Below are positions 1 to 11,816 of a DNA stretch of 64,000 nucleotides, in pieces. Positions within the stretch are counted from its first letter, which is position 1, and each line of letters opens with the position of its first letter. The position numbers were made by a program, and so were the translations under genes. Origin of the DNA: Phialophora verrucosa (taxonomy: Eukaryota > Ascomycota > Eurotiomycetes > Chaetothyriales > Herpotrichiellaceae); contig MSED01000008.1 of assembly GCA_002099365.1 (NCBI GenBank), positions 806,001 to 870,000 on the forward strand, in the 5' to 3' direction. Below the pieces are notes generated by a model that was given only the letters and a program-made list of their open reading frames with translations, was not told where the DNA came from and did no database searches.

Positions 1-1584
1 TATCCAAGCCGACACATCAACAAGACCCGGATATGCGACTACAATGCGCGATTATACAAACAACGCCGAGGCTAACAATCAGGAAACAAATCATGTGGTC
101 TACGCGGGACAAAGATAGAGAGGCAAGCTGACAGCGTGTTGCGCTAAGGCAATTCTGCTTCTGATGCTGTGAACTTGAGCGGCAGACGCAGAACACCATT
201 TCTGCTATCTCGAGACTCCTTCCTTGTTGGATTGCGTGATCGAGATCTTTCGTAACAGGCCGGGAGGACGGTATCAACTTGTATGTTTTTGAGGACATGC
301 GATTCGATTGCCATTCGTAGACGCTGATGGGCTGCATTGCACCCCGGCAGGCCACGGATGCCGCAGGCACGTCATTCCTGCAGGTGGTCAATTCATGGTC
401 GCATGACCAACCACTATTTTATGCCATGTCTACCACTCAGACTTCCCTGCAACCGGTTCTGCGCGAGACGCGCTGGTCCAGTCACCGACCTTGCGCATAT
501 CACCGAGACGAATATCCAGGGAAGCTTGCTGGGATGGAAGCGGTGAGGGCAGTTGGGGTCGGCGACAGTCGTTGGAGCTGATGACTCGCGCTCCCAGTAA
601 AGGCGATCATCGCAGTGCCAAAAGTATTTTTGCTGGACGACATGCATGAGTCAGAAACTGATCGAATGGTGGCAACATATGCGGGACATCTTGCAACAGC
701 GCCAAAGTCCTCGAGCGCCTCCGAAGCCCAATGGCCATCGCAAGGCCATCACGCATTGAGTAGATACAGTACAGTGTGACCTGCTGCACAACACGAAGTG
801 TCGCTGCAGGAGGGACTTGGCGTCAGAAAGGAGTGCACTGCTCTTGAATACACATCTCCAATGGCGCTCTCTCCTTTTCATTGCTGACTGCAGCGCTCGC
901 GTCGGGCCTGAGGATCGGACGCTCAGGAAGGGGACAGACCAACGCGAGGCCCATCTTTATCGGAAAAAGGTGAACAAGTGAAGACGACTTGCTACAGCAA
1001 CAATCAACATGTGAGCGGTAGCAGAAATTCGATCTCAAACCGCAGGGCTACCGTTAAGTCTTTAACGACTAGCGCAGAGGGTTACCCACCAAAGGGTTGG
1101 GGCTATTGGGCTAGCGCTGGGTAACCGGGTGGAGCTGAAGCGTGGTAGCGCGTTGCCTAGTAGCGCCTTCAAATTTCCTCCGGTACGCCCAAGAGAGCGC
1201 CAAACAATCAAAGCGCACCAGGCAAGACAAAAACTTGACGCATCCCATCTCACACTACAACCAACTCTTGCCTGCCTCATTCTCAATCTCGCTCCCTTCA
1301 CCTTTGCAATCACCCAATCCCCTTCCATTTCCACAGAGATTGTTCTTAATCCCTTCTTGCACGGAACGTGACTGCCCGCGTGAAGCGTTGTGGTCCCTCC
1401 TGCTATTGGTCCCTGGTCCGTGCCCTCAAAACAGTCAAAGCCTTCAGACCTTTTCTCTTGTCTTGAAAGCTCACTTCGCACTCTCCCTCTCGAATCCTTA
1501 TTCAGTTCCGTGCCATCTTCGACACATACCGGCTGCGGTTGCCTGCATTTCATACACAACCACATCACATCCTAGACCAGCATC
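1..1584. other. intergenic / 5' leader region
   Basis: I see no supportable gene here. Open frames on both strands are short and do not join into a sensible model. From about 1250 to 1560 the plus strand is rich in C and T (runs such as ctcccttcacctttgc). This is typical of a fungal core promoter and 5' leader, and it leads into the ATG at 1585. Confidence 0.5.
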
Positions 1585-3743
1585 ATGTCTGTCGAAGCCC
1601 CCAAGCCTGTTGAGGAGACACCCGTTGTCGAGGTCTCCAAGCCTCTGCCTGAAGAGCCCGAGGCCTCAACTGCTCCCGCAGACGAAACTGTCGCCACTCC
1701 TGCCGACACGACTGAGACTACACCCGGTGCAGTGGAGGAGCCTGTTGTTGCTGCCGCTGCTCCAGAGGAGCCTAAGAAGGATGAGGCCGCGGCCGAGATC
1801 GTCCCTGCGTCGGAAGGCGTCCTAGGTTACAAGGAACCCACTTTCTTCAAGTATGTCCCCACAAACATCTGTGCCATGGAGCCAGCGTTGCTCACATGTC
1901 GGGATGTAGGAAATTCATCTTCACGAAGCACTACTTTTGGCTCCAAGAAGAGCCGTCAACGGCCGAATCCTTGACCAACTTCCTGCGATCCGAGAAGCCT
2001 GATACCAAACACTCCGACGCCGCGTGGGCACGTGAGACTGGAAAAGGCCTGCTCTTCTATTCCAAGCGTGTTGAGGACAAGGCCACTCCTGCTGGCATCA
2101 TCAATCTGGTGAGTCAATCAAGAGTGAGCCAAGCTTGAACACTACTGACATCTATATCAGACCGATGCCTCCGTGGTCGCCAAGGAAGGATTCAACCAGT
2201 TCTCGTTCAAGGCCGGCGCTCACCAGCACCGCTTCGAGGCGGCTACCTCCAAGGAACGTGACAGCTGGGTTCTCGCTGTTGAGAAGATCATCGAGGACAC
2301 CAAAGGATTGAAGGACGAGATTACCGGCCGTGACAGCTACAAGAAGAATGTTGAGGAATACTGTAAGCGATGCGTCATTGTTGACAGCTATTAGATCCAC
2401 TCGTGATGCACGGCTAACGCAGCTCTAGCTAAACCCGCATTCAGCTCGGCTGCGGCTCCCGTCAAAACTCCCCGCTCCAAATCCAAGGAACCCAAAAAGT
2501 CCGTTGACGCTGCTACTGCTGCTGAAGCGGCCGCCACTACTAGCGACGCTGAGGAAGTTGTCAAGCCCACCAACACGGAGCGATCACAGTCCCGCAAGCG
2601 TGGTAGCATTTTTGGAACCCTTCTTGGGAAAAAGGATGAGCATGCAGAGAAGAAAGAGGAGAAGGCCGAGGCCAAGAAGGAGGTAAAGGAAGAGAAGAAG
2701 GCTGAGGCTGCCGAGAAGAAAGAGGAGGCCAAGGAAACCAAGGAGGCCGGCAAAGCTGTGGATGCTACAGAGGCCGCCGCCGCCGCTGCCGGTAAGTCGT
2801 CGTTACTCCTGGTGTTGTTGCCAGCTCCTAACTCCAGTCAGTCCCAGCTGCGGTCTTGACCTCCGACAAAAAGGAAGAGAAGGAAGACTCCAGCCCTGTC
2901 GAGAAGAAGGGCAAGCGTGGCTCTGTCTTCGGCTCCTTGTTCAAGAACCGCGTTTCCAGCCCAAGTGCTGAGAAATCCGAGAAGGATGCTACAGCAACCA
3001 GCGATGTCCCGCCAGTCTCAGAGACGGCTCCCAAACTCGAAGAGCCCATCGAGAACAAGCCAATTGACACCGCCGCTGTGACCGCCCCGGTTGACACAGT
3101 TGCTACACCCCTTGCCACCGAGGAGCCTGCAGCTGCCGAGACATCCGCCCCTAAGACTGACAAGAAGGGTGGCTTGCTGGGCTTCATCAAGAAGACCGAA
3201 GCTAAGCTCGAGGGCAAGAATGAAGTCAAGGAAGAGGCCAAGGAAGACAAGGCAGGCGAGGCTATTGCTCAGGACCCTGTTGCCGCCGCCAGCGCAGAGC
3301 CCGCCGAGCCAGTCAGTGCCCACCAGGCCGTCACCACCGAACCCACGACCGAATCTTCTGTTCCCGTCACCGAGGAGCGCCCTGCTCGTGACAACAAGCG
3401 TCGCACTTCTCTCTTCTTCAATAAGAAGCAGGCTGAGACGACCGAGGCTGATGATACCGTCGCGGAGCCCAAGCGCGAAAAGTCTCCTCTCCCAGGAGGC
3501 AAGTTCATCGGTCAACTGGTCCGTCGCGCCAGTAAAGCGATCAAGTCCGATGGCGCTAAGGAGAAGACCCCGACCGAGCCTGCTCCAGCTACCACATCGA
3601 CTGAGGCCACTGCATCTGAGACCCCTGCAACTGTTCCGGACGCTGCCGAGCCCACACCATCTGAACCACACGCTGCCGAGCCGATCCAGTCAGCCCCAGA
3701 ATCTGTCGCCACCACCGTCCCGGAGGTCAAGGCGACAGCTTGA
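1585..3743 (+). CDS. PH-domain protein, Meu6-like, with long charged tail
   Basis: Five exons: 1585-1850, 1910-2108, 2161-2362, 2429-2791 and 2842-3743, giving 643 aa. The third intron could also end at 2422, adding two residues. Residues 1-80 are acidic, Pro/Ala/Glu-rich and probably disordered. A PH-like domain follows at about 85-220. It contains KFIFTKHYFWLQ near its start and a C-terminal helix with the conserved Trp in RDSWVLAVEKI. The remaining 400 or so residues are a Lys/Glu/Ala-rich tail with recurring basic motifs (KRGSIFG, KRGSVFG, KRRTSLF). PH domains bind phosphoinositides or proteins, so a role at the plasma membrane or cell cortex is likely but inferred. The order of acidic N-terminus, PH domain and repetitive tail matches fungal proteins annotated as meiotic-upregulated Meu6-like. 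The ATG at 1585 follows a CT-rich leader. Confidence 0.88.
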
Positions 3744-5207
3744 AGGTCCGACGAGGCCAGAGACAAGACTCCACGCACATCTCTGTCGCACCCATCTGGA
3801 CTTTCTCGAGCAGCTAGCCCCGTTGAGTTCGAGAAGTGGTGGGACGAGAAGACTTACAGCTCTCCTCCAGCAGTACCTCCTCGCAGCCCTTCTCGTCTCT
3901 CTGGCCTCGTTGTTGCGAGGTAGCGCGATATGGATGGATCCCCGTCGCGGTCGGTCCTTTTTTGCTCAGCATCTTGATTTTGAGATACCCAGATCTCTCG
4001 CGACTCATTGACGACAAACTCGGACACCGCTCATTTTTGTTATCGTTTTGTTTTCAGGATACCCCACGCACTTTACTAGATAGAAGCTGTTTGTTTTGCC
4101 TGCTTTTGAGTTATACAAGGATTGTGTGTTTTGGTTTGTGCTTTCAAGTACAGATACCCACCTCGGCAAGTCTTATCCTTATGAGAAGAGATACCCCCGA
4201 CAGCGAGTCGTTAGTGGATGGAAACGGAAAAGGAAAGCAAGTTTTGTGAAGGAGCAGGCAGGCTTATCAGCATTGTCCTGTTCCTCACCAATGGTGGGCT
4301 TACACTGAGCAAGGGATTTCTGTGGAGCAATGGCCATGTGTCGAAACCTTCCCTGATCTTCCGTTTCCAATTGAATCGGAATTGAAGTGTTTGAAGAACG
4401 ACATGATGACACCATTGTGAGCGGAAACATGGCGACGAACGAACCCAGCTAGTGGACCATGCAAAGCAGAACCAGAGTTAGGATAGTAATAGCTAATAAT
4501 GCGAAAAACTGATTGAATGTGTGATGCTGGTGTGCTATGTACGCAGCGGCGACCTGGTCGATTCGATTCGACTTCTCTAGGTTCGGGGAACTCTCGTGGC
4601 CGAACACCAATGTAGACCTACTACCGGATTTTGTATGTACCTCCTGTACGGACTACATTGGTGTTGAACCAGCTAGCCAGCAAGGTATGTACCAAGCAAG
4701 ACTCTTTCGTCAGTTGTGTGGCCCCCGCCTCTGCCTGCCCATGCTCTCTCCCTCTCTCTCTCTCGTGGGGGAAGCGACGAGTTTTGGGGGCTCGACGTTA
4801 CGACAATGGACAGAGATGCGGACGGCGTGCCATAACCAACATCCCTCCCCCCCCGCGGGCCCCGCCGGACCCGATAGCTACCAGCTCATGTCTCTCTCTC
4901 CCTTCTTCCGTACACAATCTGGTCCTACACCCGATTCGGGTGGGGACCATAACACTTATGTGGAAGTGCTATATCCTATTTCCTACCACTGTACCTCGTA
5001 TCCTGCCACCTCTCCCCGTACTGTACTATTCCGCAATTTCGACTGGGGACAGCTGGCGGGATCTCTGGCCACTGCATGCACATGTAGCTTTGTATTCGGG
5101 GTCAGGTATGAGGTATGAGGTGCACACGACAGCGTCCACCGTACAGCAGGAGGTGACGGGACGGGATGGCTCTGCTCCCAACAAACAGCCAGGAACGCCG
5201 TCATGTC
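3744..5207. other. intergenic, 3' ends of convergent genes
   Basis: This lies between the stop of the PH-domain gene (plus strand) and the stop of the large minus-strand gene. The first few hundred bases are probably 3' UTR. A 193-codon open frame at 4537-5118 covers low-complexity C-rich sequence (CT repeat, C and G homopolymer runs). It has no protein-like composition, so I do not call it a gene. Confidence 0.5.
4744..4764. repeat. CT dinucleotide microsatellite
   Basis: An interrupted (CT)n run: ctctctccctctctctctct. It is followed within 100 bases by short C and G homopolymer runs (near 4846-4866). Simple sequence in an intergenic region. Confidence 0.8.
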
Positions 5208-7592
5208 TCAACTCTCAATCCTTCGCCTCAGCCTTTGCCAAAGCCCTCTGATGCCTTTCTTTCTGTTTGCCCTCGCCTCTTCCTCGGCCTGTTCCATTAT
5301 AGCCTCGAGTCGAGCGATGCCGGTGGTTCTGCCTGGCCCTGCATCCACAATGGAACCTGGTCCCACAGAATGTGCTCTCTGTCTTCCTGTCTCGGAACCG
5401 CCCTGCGTCCATTGATCCAGAGGACGTGGGGCTGTGTCTGTGAGATGGTCTGGCATCCACATCGACGCGGGTTCTGACTGTGACTCCGGCTCCATCTCGA
5501 CTTTCGACTTCCGCTTCGTCTTCATCTTCGTCTTCGTCTTCCACGGCAGGCTCGTCAGGGAGGATAGACGATGAGTGTCCTTTGCGGTGGAGCGCGGGCT
5601 ACCTCTGTCGGGCGGGTGGCGGGGAATGTCTGGTGGGGGGAGGGCGGCGTCCAGGTCCGAGTCAGGTTCGCTTTGATCTTCTTCTCCGTCTTCCACTCCC
5701 TCCTCGTCCCGCTCCTCGTCTCTCTCCCCCGCCAACCCAACGAGACCGTCCAGATCGGCATTTGAGATGGCGAGGTCCGGTTCCCACTCCGTACTGTGCT
5801 CTGACGAGATGTCGTCGAACGCCGTCACAAGGCTTCTACACGCTGCCGCTGGCTGAGGCCTCCAGCTGGCGGTCTGAGGTCTTGGTGTCGAGGATCCAGA
5901 TCGCGATCCAAGTCCAGAAGTAGATTCTGCGTAGAATGGCAGGGGAACCACTCCCACGGGAGTCGTATTTATTTGCGAAACAGGCGTTGTTGGCAGTGAC
6001 CAAATCTCGCTGCCAGCATCTTCGTTATCGATTCCGCTGCCGACTACAGTAATTCCACCGCTCGGTATGGTTGGGTTGGAAACGCTGGCGGCTCGGGAGT
6101 CTCGAGGCCATGTCCTGGACGCGTCTACGGGGTTCTGCTTTTGCCTTGGCCTCGAAGCTTTTTGTGGCTTGGGGCTTGAAAGACTGTCTACTTGCCTCTG
6201 TCTCTGCTTCTGCTTCTTGTGCTGCGGTGACCGCACAATGGAGGGCATGCCGATATCAGAGATAGCGATGTGGGCCTGTGTCGCAGGTCTTGATGGCGAT
6301 ATGTGCCTGGCCTTGGATGCCGCTGGTGATGGAATAGGCGTGGGGATCCGCATTCTCATCTCCTCTTCTGATTTGAGCTTTTGGACGTGTTTCTCCGGGA
6401 CCCGTTGCGTGCATAAAGTTGAACCACCAGGTGACAGTGGTATCAGTCCACCAGCAAGGGATTCATCGCATTCAAACTTATTTGTCTCGTTGTGCGCACC
6501 GCTCCTGACAGAGGTGGTCCGTGATCTGACTGGCGTTGACGGCCCCGACGGTCTGCCGATAGTTTTTCGAATCGCCTGAGGCGAAATCGGCGGCGAAACC
6601 GTGGGAATTGCCTCATTGCTCAGAATGTCGTTGTCGGTTGCTTGGTGATATCGCTCGTTAACATTAAGGTCGGCGAGAAGGCTGTTCATTGCGTCCCCGG
6701 CCTCTTCGTCGTTAGAAAATTGAGAGAAGTCGAGCTCGACAGGCTTAATTACCTCATGGGCATTGAGCTCGTCGCCACTGAGTGCCAATGTCACATTATT
6801 TCGCCGAGCTGCCGTATCTTGTCCTCGTGGTTTGAGGTGTATCGGAAAACCTAGGAACTCATGGAGAGAAAGAAGCGGCTCAGCGAAATCATCGCTCCGA
6901 TATCCTGTTGAGTCGGGTGCCATTAAACTGTGTCGTCTGGGAGATCGAGCTTGATCGCCCAGATTCTCCTTCAGTTCGTACTTCTGCGCAGCCAGCGACG
7001 AGACATGTTTTCGTACCAGTCTCGTGAAACCGATGCCAGCACTGACAGACCAACTGCGTGCTCCTGTCGATGGCTGTTCCCGCCGCATCGAACTCGACAT
7101 CTCGGAAGCCGCATCGAAAGGGAACAATGGCCCAGCCTCCATCGGCGGACTCACAGCGGGGAAATCTGGTCCACAGGGCAGTGAATTCTGCCTAAGGCTG
7201 TCGCCCTCTGCATTGTCCTCATCGCTGTCGACAATGATAGTACGCGGTCGAGATCTGGGAGTGACAGTGTGAGGTTCACTGAGAGTCTGAAAGCTGTTCA
7301 CTGCCACATTTCGAGGTTGGCGATAAAACACTCCGCTCTCAGAGAGAGTGCTAGCACGTTTCCTCCATTTGGAAGTTCTGCTCGATTCCGGCCGTGTGGA
7401 CCGGTGATTGAGAGTCGGTGGGGCGGAAGGAGCTCTTCCTCTTGTCGCAAAGCCTGGTTGAAGAGTTGTAGAGACTGATGAATCAAGCCCATAGGACTGT
7501 AGATCGTCCAGTTGTTTGTCATTCGGTAGACCGATGATACCATGACTGGAGTACGTCGCCAGTACAACACCGTGTGAATACCTGCTCGGCAT
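5208..7592 (-). CDS. large intrinsically disordered protein, unknown function
   Basis: A single uninterrupted frame of 794 aa read from the first in-frame ATG at 7592. The frame is open further upstream to about 7700 but has no ATG there, so a short 5' exon cannot be excluded. I recognise no domain. The sequence is rich in Ser, Pro, Arg and Thr, with several (S/T)P sites. It has an acidic stretch in the last third (ERDEERDEEGVEDGEEDQ), a Lys/Thr/Met run (KTKTKMKTKRKSK), and a C-terminal charged helix (EAIMEQAEEEARANRKKGIRG) ending in basic residues. This looks like a fungal phosphoprotein scaffold or nuclear protein. The coding call rests on the length of the frame against random expectation and on protein-like codon use. 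Function is unknown. Confidence 0.72.
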   Translation of the reverse strand: MPSRYSHGVVLATYSSHGIIGLPNDKQLDDLQSYGLDSSVSTTLQPGFATRGRAPSAPPTLNHRSTRPESSRTSKWRKRASTLSESGVFYRQPRNVAVNSFQTLSEPHTVTPRSRPRTIIVDSDEDNAEGDSLRQNSLPCGPDFPAVSPPMEAGPLFPFDAASEMSSSMRREQPSTGARSWSVSAGIGFTRLVRKHVSSLAAQKYELKENLGDQARSPRRHSLMAPDSTGYRSDDFAEPLLSLHEFLGFPIHLKPRGQDTAARRNNVTLALSGDELNAHEVIKPVELDFSQFSNDEEAGDAMNSLLADLNVNERYHQATDNDILSNEAIPTVSPPISPQAIRKTIGRPSGPSTPVRSRTTSVRSGAHNETNKFECDESLAGGLIPLSPGGSTLCTQRVPEKHVQKLKSEEEMRMRIPTPIPSPAASKARHISPSRPATQAHIAISDIGMPSIVRSPQHKKQKQRQRQVDSLSSPKPQKASRPRQKQNPVDASRTWPRDSRAASVSNPTIPSGGITVVGSGIDNEDAGSEIWSLPTTPVSQINTTPVGVVPLPFYAESTSGLGSRSGSSTPRPQTASWRPQPAAACRSLVTAFDDISSEHSTEWEPDLAISNADLDGLVGLAGERDEERDEEGVEDGEEDQSEPDSDLDAALPPPDIPRHPPDRGSPRSTAKDTHRLSSLTSLPWKTKTKMKTKRKSKVEMEPESQSEPASMWMPDHLTDTAPRPLDQWTQGGSETGRQRAHSVGPGSIVDAGPGRTTGIARLEAIMEQAEEEARANRKKGIRGLWQRLRRRIES

Positions 7593-9030
7593 CTCTGCCG
7601 TAGATTGCAGTGGATGCTGTTGTTCTGCAATCTGGGGAAGAATTGTGTCTGGGAACACAACAAGGGGCGGCTTGGACAAAATGAGTCCGCAGCTGAACAC
7701 TTTCCATGTGGCTTGTAGCCGATTGCGGGCTAGAACTCCTGAAGGTTACATTTTTTGACTTCCTCGGCTCCTCAGAGTTTGCTCATATCGCGGGGAAGAA
7801 GGTTAGTGATCTGCAAGGGCGAGACAGGCAAGCAAGGGAATCGAGAGAGTAGTATCGCGAGTTGATAATGATCAGGTGTCTTTGAAAGTCGTGAAGCAAT
7901 GTAAGCGTTGAAACTCAAACAGAGCTTTGCGGCAAGAGCCTGAACTGCCTTGAAGACATGGACAGTGGCCACTGACCATGACCCACCGGGCCTGAGCTGT
8001 AGAGGATGTGTATCGTGGGGAATCAACTCATCATTGAACCTTGCGGAGACACTGACGGGCCGAATAGCCCCCTATCGTCTGCACAGTGTGGATTGAAATC
8101 CGAGCCTCGAGGCAGAAGATGCTGCCGGAGACGGTCTTCACTGCTGTTTCACCTCCGCATAAGGAGTTAACGTGCCGGATTCCGCAGACGTGAATAGGGG
8201 CGAGGGCCCAAAGAAGCAAGGTTGGCACCTCATTCGAAGCCGAAGACACGATGCAGGCGGCGTTTCGCCTGGCTCCAGGCTTGCTTGGCGACACTGACTC
8301 GATGCTGACTGGGCGCTGAGGGCGCACATGGCTGGGAAAGGGGATCTCCTGCTTCGATAGCGATTTGTTTGATTGAACTTTATCCTCTAGATCGGCTTAG
8401 CCAGGTACAGCAACACGCACATGGTGCACATGGGGACGCACTTCGTCGGGTGGCTTACTACAGTACCGTTGCAGCATCAACAAGCACACCGTCTCTCGGT
8501 TTGTAGAGCACTTGCACATTGCGTTAAGACGAACTTAAGAAAAAGCCTGGGTTTGCCGATGACAGTGCGCCCTTTCGTAAATTTCGGAGAGGGAAACGTG
8601 AGGGAGCGACGAAGCTGGCGGAACTCGCCATCCACCAGCCACTCCACGTGATCATGAAGATGGCCACTTTGGACTTCCAGCGAGCCCTCCTTCTCATGGA
8701 GCAGTCAACAGTGGGAAAATCTAGGTTGTGTACCTCGGATATGCCTAGTGGTGTTCGCTGACCCGCTTCCCTCCTCCTGGCGACTCTATGCACCCTCTCA
8801 TCCTCGCAGGAGCAATGAGTCTTATGGTGGGCACCGGTGTTCCATACATCGCTGCACACATGCCCGCGCTTCCATCAACTTTGGGTATCCTGAGACGCCC
8901 AAACATATCCGTGCGGTGCAGTGATCTGCTCCACCCGATTGACCACATCTTGACCGATACTCCCTTTGTGTCCTCTTGCGAAGGCGTCTATGGCAAAGGA
9001 ATCTAATCCTAACCCTCATATCAACACTAC
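7593..9030. other. intergenic
   Basis: This region separates the start of the disordered-protein gene from the stop of the RTA1-like gene, both on the minus strand. Open frames of 60-110 codons on both strands show no domain, no consistent splice joins and no compositional signal of coding. I see nothing supportable here beyond probable promoter sequence next to 7593-7800. Confidence 0.45.
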
Positions 9031-10112
9031 TCAAGCATATTGTCTGGAATCCTTTTCCCTCTGCATCTCCACGGTCTCACTGGGCGGAGTCGACAGCATG
9101 CTTGCGCCCTGAGGATCTTTGACGGCGGCTGAAACGGAAGTGGTTGATGGTGGTGGAACGTACCCGCTCGAAAGTCGGGGGAAGCAAAGGCCAGGATGGA
9201 AGATTGTCTGAACGATCGTGGCAAATACTACCATGCTGTTGCAGAGCATTATAGTCAGCTTGGAAATCAAATCGCTAACCAAGCTGGTCCCTGGACAAGG
9301 TGGACTTACCATCCATCAAGCGCAATAAAGGCGGGTTCGAACTGCATCACCGGGTTCGCCCAGCCACCTGCCATCTCAACGATACGGTAGATGCATCGAA
9401 CAACAATGGCCGCGTACGCCAGAATGAACCCGTACACGAAGAGACGGAACTTGGTACTCTCCAGAAAGCGTATGGCCTCAGGGGTAAAGGGGACGTTTTG
9501 GGCTTTCCATCGACGGAAGCCGTACCAAGATGCAGCGGTGCCGAAGAAGAATAACGTCACAACTTGGAAGGCGATGCCAGCCATCATCAAGTTGTCGCCC
9601 GTGTCCTGTTGGGATTGATTGTCGTCGGCCGTGGCTGCCATGCCGCCTCCGATGGCCTGCAAAACCAGAGATACCAAATCACCAGTAATGAAGATCCACG
9701 TATACCACTTTGGTTTGATGCGGGAGAACTCGGGGCCGAAGCAGAGAGTGATGTGTTTGAGGACGAGATAGATGGCTGCCGAGTTGAATGCAGGTCCTAG
9801 AATCAGACAGCAGATCTGAATCTGGAATCCGATTTCGTCGAAAGGGTTGTGATGGAGAATGACGCGGCCAACATAGCCGAGAGCCTGGTCAGCGCAGGCC
9901 AGCAGCATGGCGATCAGGTAAGTCCAAGTCTTGTACCGGATGCCAAAGAGGAGTTGCAGGGCGCCGCACATGGCGAAGACGGCCACGAAAAATGCATTTG
10001 CGCCGATACTGGGATAGTATCCGTAGATAGAATGCTCAACCGGACACCGTGGTGTCACTTCGGTGCAGTTGCCGAGAGGGGGGTAAAAGGTCGAGTTATT
10101 GGATTGGGCCAT
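9031..10112 (-). CDS. RTA1-like 7-TM protein (lipid-translocating exporter family)
   Basis: Two exons on the minus strand: 10112-9310 and 9235-9031. The 74-nt intron has a GTAAGT donor and a CAG acceptor, and the product is 335 aa. I start at the second in-frame Met (10112, MAQSNNSTFYPP); a Met 11 codons upstream is also in frame. The protein has an N-terminal extracellular segment with N-glycosylation sequons and cysteines, then seven hydrophobic segments. RTA1-family signatures are visible: the YGYYPSIGANAFF entry, a central GDLVSLVLQAIGGG helix, a RCIYRIVEMAGG motif, and LDG..MV...FHPG across the splice junction. Family members (yeast Rta1, Rsb1, Rtm1) are membrane proteins linked to resistance to aminocholesterol and long-chain bases and to lipid movement. 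The substrate here is unknown. Confidence 0.93.
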
Positions 10113-11816
10113 CGCTGGTGTTACTGAAAAATAGGAGAGACACAATTATACAGGTATGTTGCTGGGAAGAAAGGACATCGACATCAAGGTGTTGGATGTA
10201 TGTCTTGGAAGAAAACCCCACCGTCCATTGCCACATGGACTTTCACTATATGTATTCCATGGGGCTCCTGGACGATCAGGCAGCCGTAAAAAAGGAAATG
10301 GTGATTCATCCGTGCCTCGACAAGGCAAGCTTTTGCCTTTCCTCAAAAGGTCCATTGCATGCATCCAAGGAGGAACATACTTCCACTTCCGCCAGCTGAC
10401 CAGGCCGTTGCCCAACGTCTGTATGTGTCGTCACAGTGGCAGAAAGCCCAAAAGGGCGCTCGTTGCGATATTACGGATACGTGAGGCTCGATCGGGAGAG
10501 AGGAGTCATAATGGCCAGCCGACAAATGAAAATGCTGCCTTCAGCGGACCGTCCGTACCATCTATACGAAGTGGGGACCTTGCCTCGTGGTTGATGCCCG
10601 TCTCGGGTGAATAGCCAGACGTTCCAAACTTTGTCGAGGCCATTGGTATGGGAAGATGAATACAAGCTTGTGGAGTGATCTCGCAAGAATGACCCGAAAC
10701 GGGTTAACGAGGGCCGGGCAACGTGTCGGGCAAGGCTGCATACAGGATTTGCCAATGGCGATGGAGCTGCCAGTCTCCCGTGCGCGATAATGAGACCCTG
10801 TGCCGTATTCGTCGCTTGCGCCCTCGCTACACAGTACCGGTCGATGTTGTTCACCGATCACCAACAAGGACTTGGCGGACGGAGGAACTCACCCTCCGTA
10901 CCGAGGGACCTCGAAACATTCATTCCTTTGGCCGTTGGAGTGACGCAATTTTGGGTCTCTTTATTTATTGCTGTAGACTGCTGACCGGAGTTCGTCCAAT
11001 ATAGTAACAATTCTTTTCTTGCGCAAAGATTTATCTGGCAGTTGACGTGTCGCGTACCTCGTACAGGGGTGCGAGATACGAGACGGGGGCATTGGTGTAC
11101 GGAGCAGCATCTGACGCTGTGGCGAACATCACATCGAGACATTTAAACTGTCGTGTCTCACAGGAGACACTGACAGAGCAACTCCTAGCATACGGTGACA
11201 TGTCGCATGTTTCAGGACATACTGGTGCTATTGAATCGACTCCAACGCTTATGTGTTGACTTCGACCACGACCGCTCTGTCAGGCGTCTGTCAATATGTC
11301 CTGCGAGGGTCTGGACAATGAGGACGCTACGCCAGCCTAGCCCAAACATCGATTGCGAACACGACTTCAGCTGGCACTCCAGGTTATGGAATTGCCTAGA
11401 ATCTCTGATCGCCGTGATTCACAGACGCGGCTGTCGCCACCGACGCCATTTAACCTCGGGTTCTACGAGTGCAATTCTGATGATTGCAGCATGGACATTT
11501 CAGCATTCCTGACCACACGTGTCTTCGTAGGTTCAAGCCTGTTCGCCCAGTCATGAAAAAGGTATGAGTTCCACGCCCCCCGCGAACGCGTGTTGGCGGC
11601 CGTGGCGTTCAAGCGACCCAAGCTTTGCTGGGCGTCCCTTGGAATGTGAACCTAGCAATGGTAGGTAAGGATGCAGGATATTGCCCCCTTGACATAACCC
11701 ACTTTCCAGAGGAAGCCCAATTCGTCGTCCACGATCAATTCTATACGCACTCTACTGCCCTCGTTGCTTGCTAACATACTTGCCCTCCGAGTCTTGATCT
11801 GAGCTGATAGACAATC
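10113..11816. other. divergent intergenic region between RTA1-like and acyltransferase genes
   Basis: A shared upstream region for the minus-strand RTA1-like gene and the plus-strand acyltransferase gene. It contains a clear inverted repeat at 11148-11176 (listed separately). The ATG-initiated frame at 10156-10614 lies in the likely 5' leader of the RTA1-like gene and shows no domain. I do not call it. Confidence 0.5.
11148..11176. repeat. inverted repeat / potential hairpin
   Basis: The left arm CTGTCGTGTCTC and right arm GAGACACTGACAG are complementary except for one extra base, around a 4-base spacer ACAG. It sits about 640 bases upstream of the acyltransferase ATG. It could be a dimeric-protein binding site or chance. 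No terminator-like T run follows. Confidence 0.5.

Noticed and set aside
1142..1825. 227-codon plus frame overlapping the PH-domain start
   Set aside because: It reads Ser/Pro/Leu from the C/T-rich leader and then runs out of frame through exon 1 of the supported gene.
3018..3671. 217-codon minus-strand frame antisense to the PH-domain gene
   Set aside because: It is the complement of repetitive GC-rich codons in a well-supported gene; its Leu/Gly/Arg composition is that of a shadow frame.
4537..5118. 193-codon plus frame
   Set aside because: Low-complexity sequence with CT and C runs, no domain, and no splice partners; it lies in a convergent 3' region.
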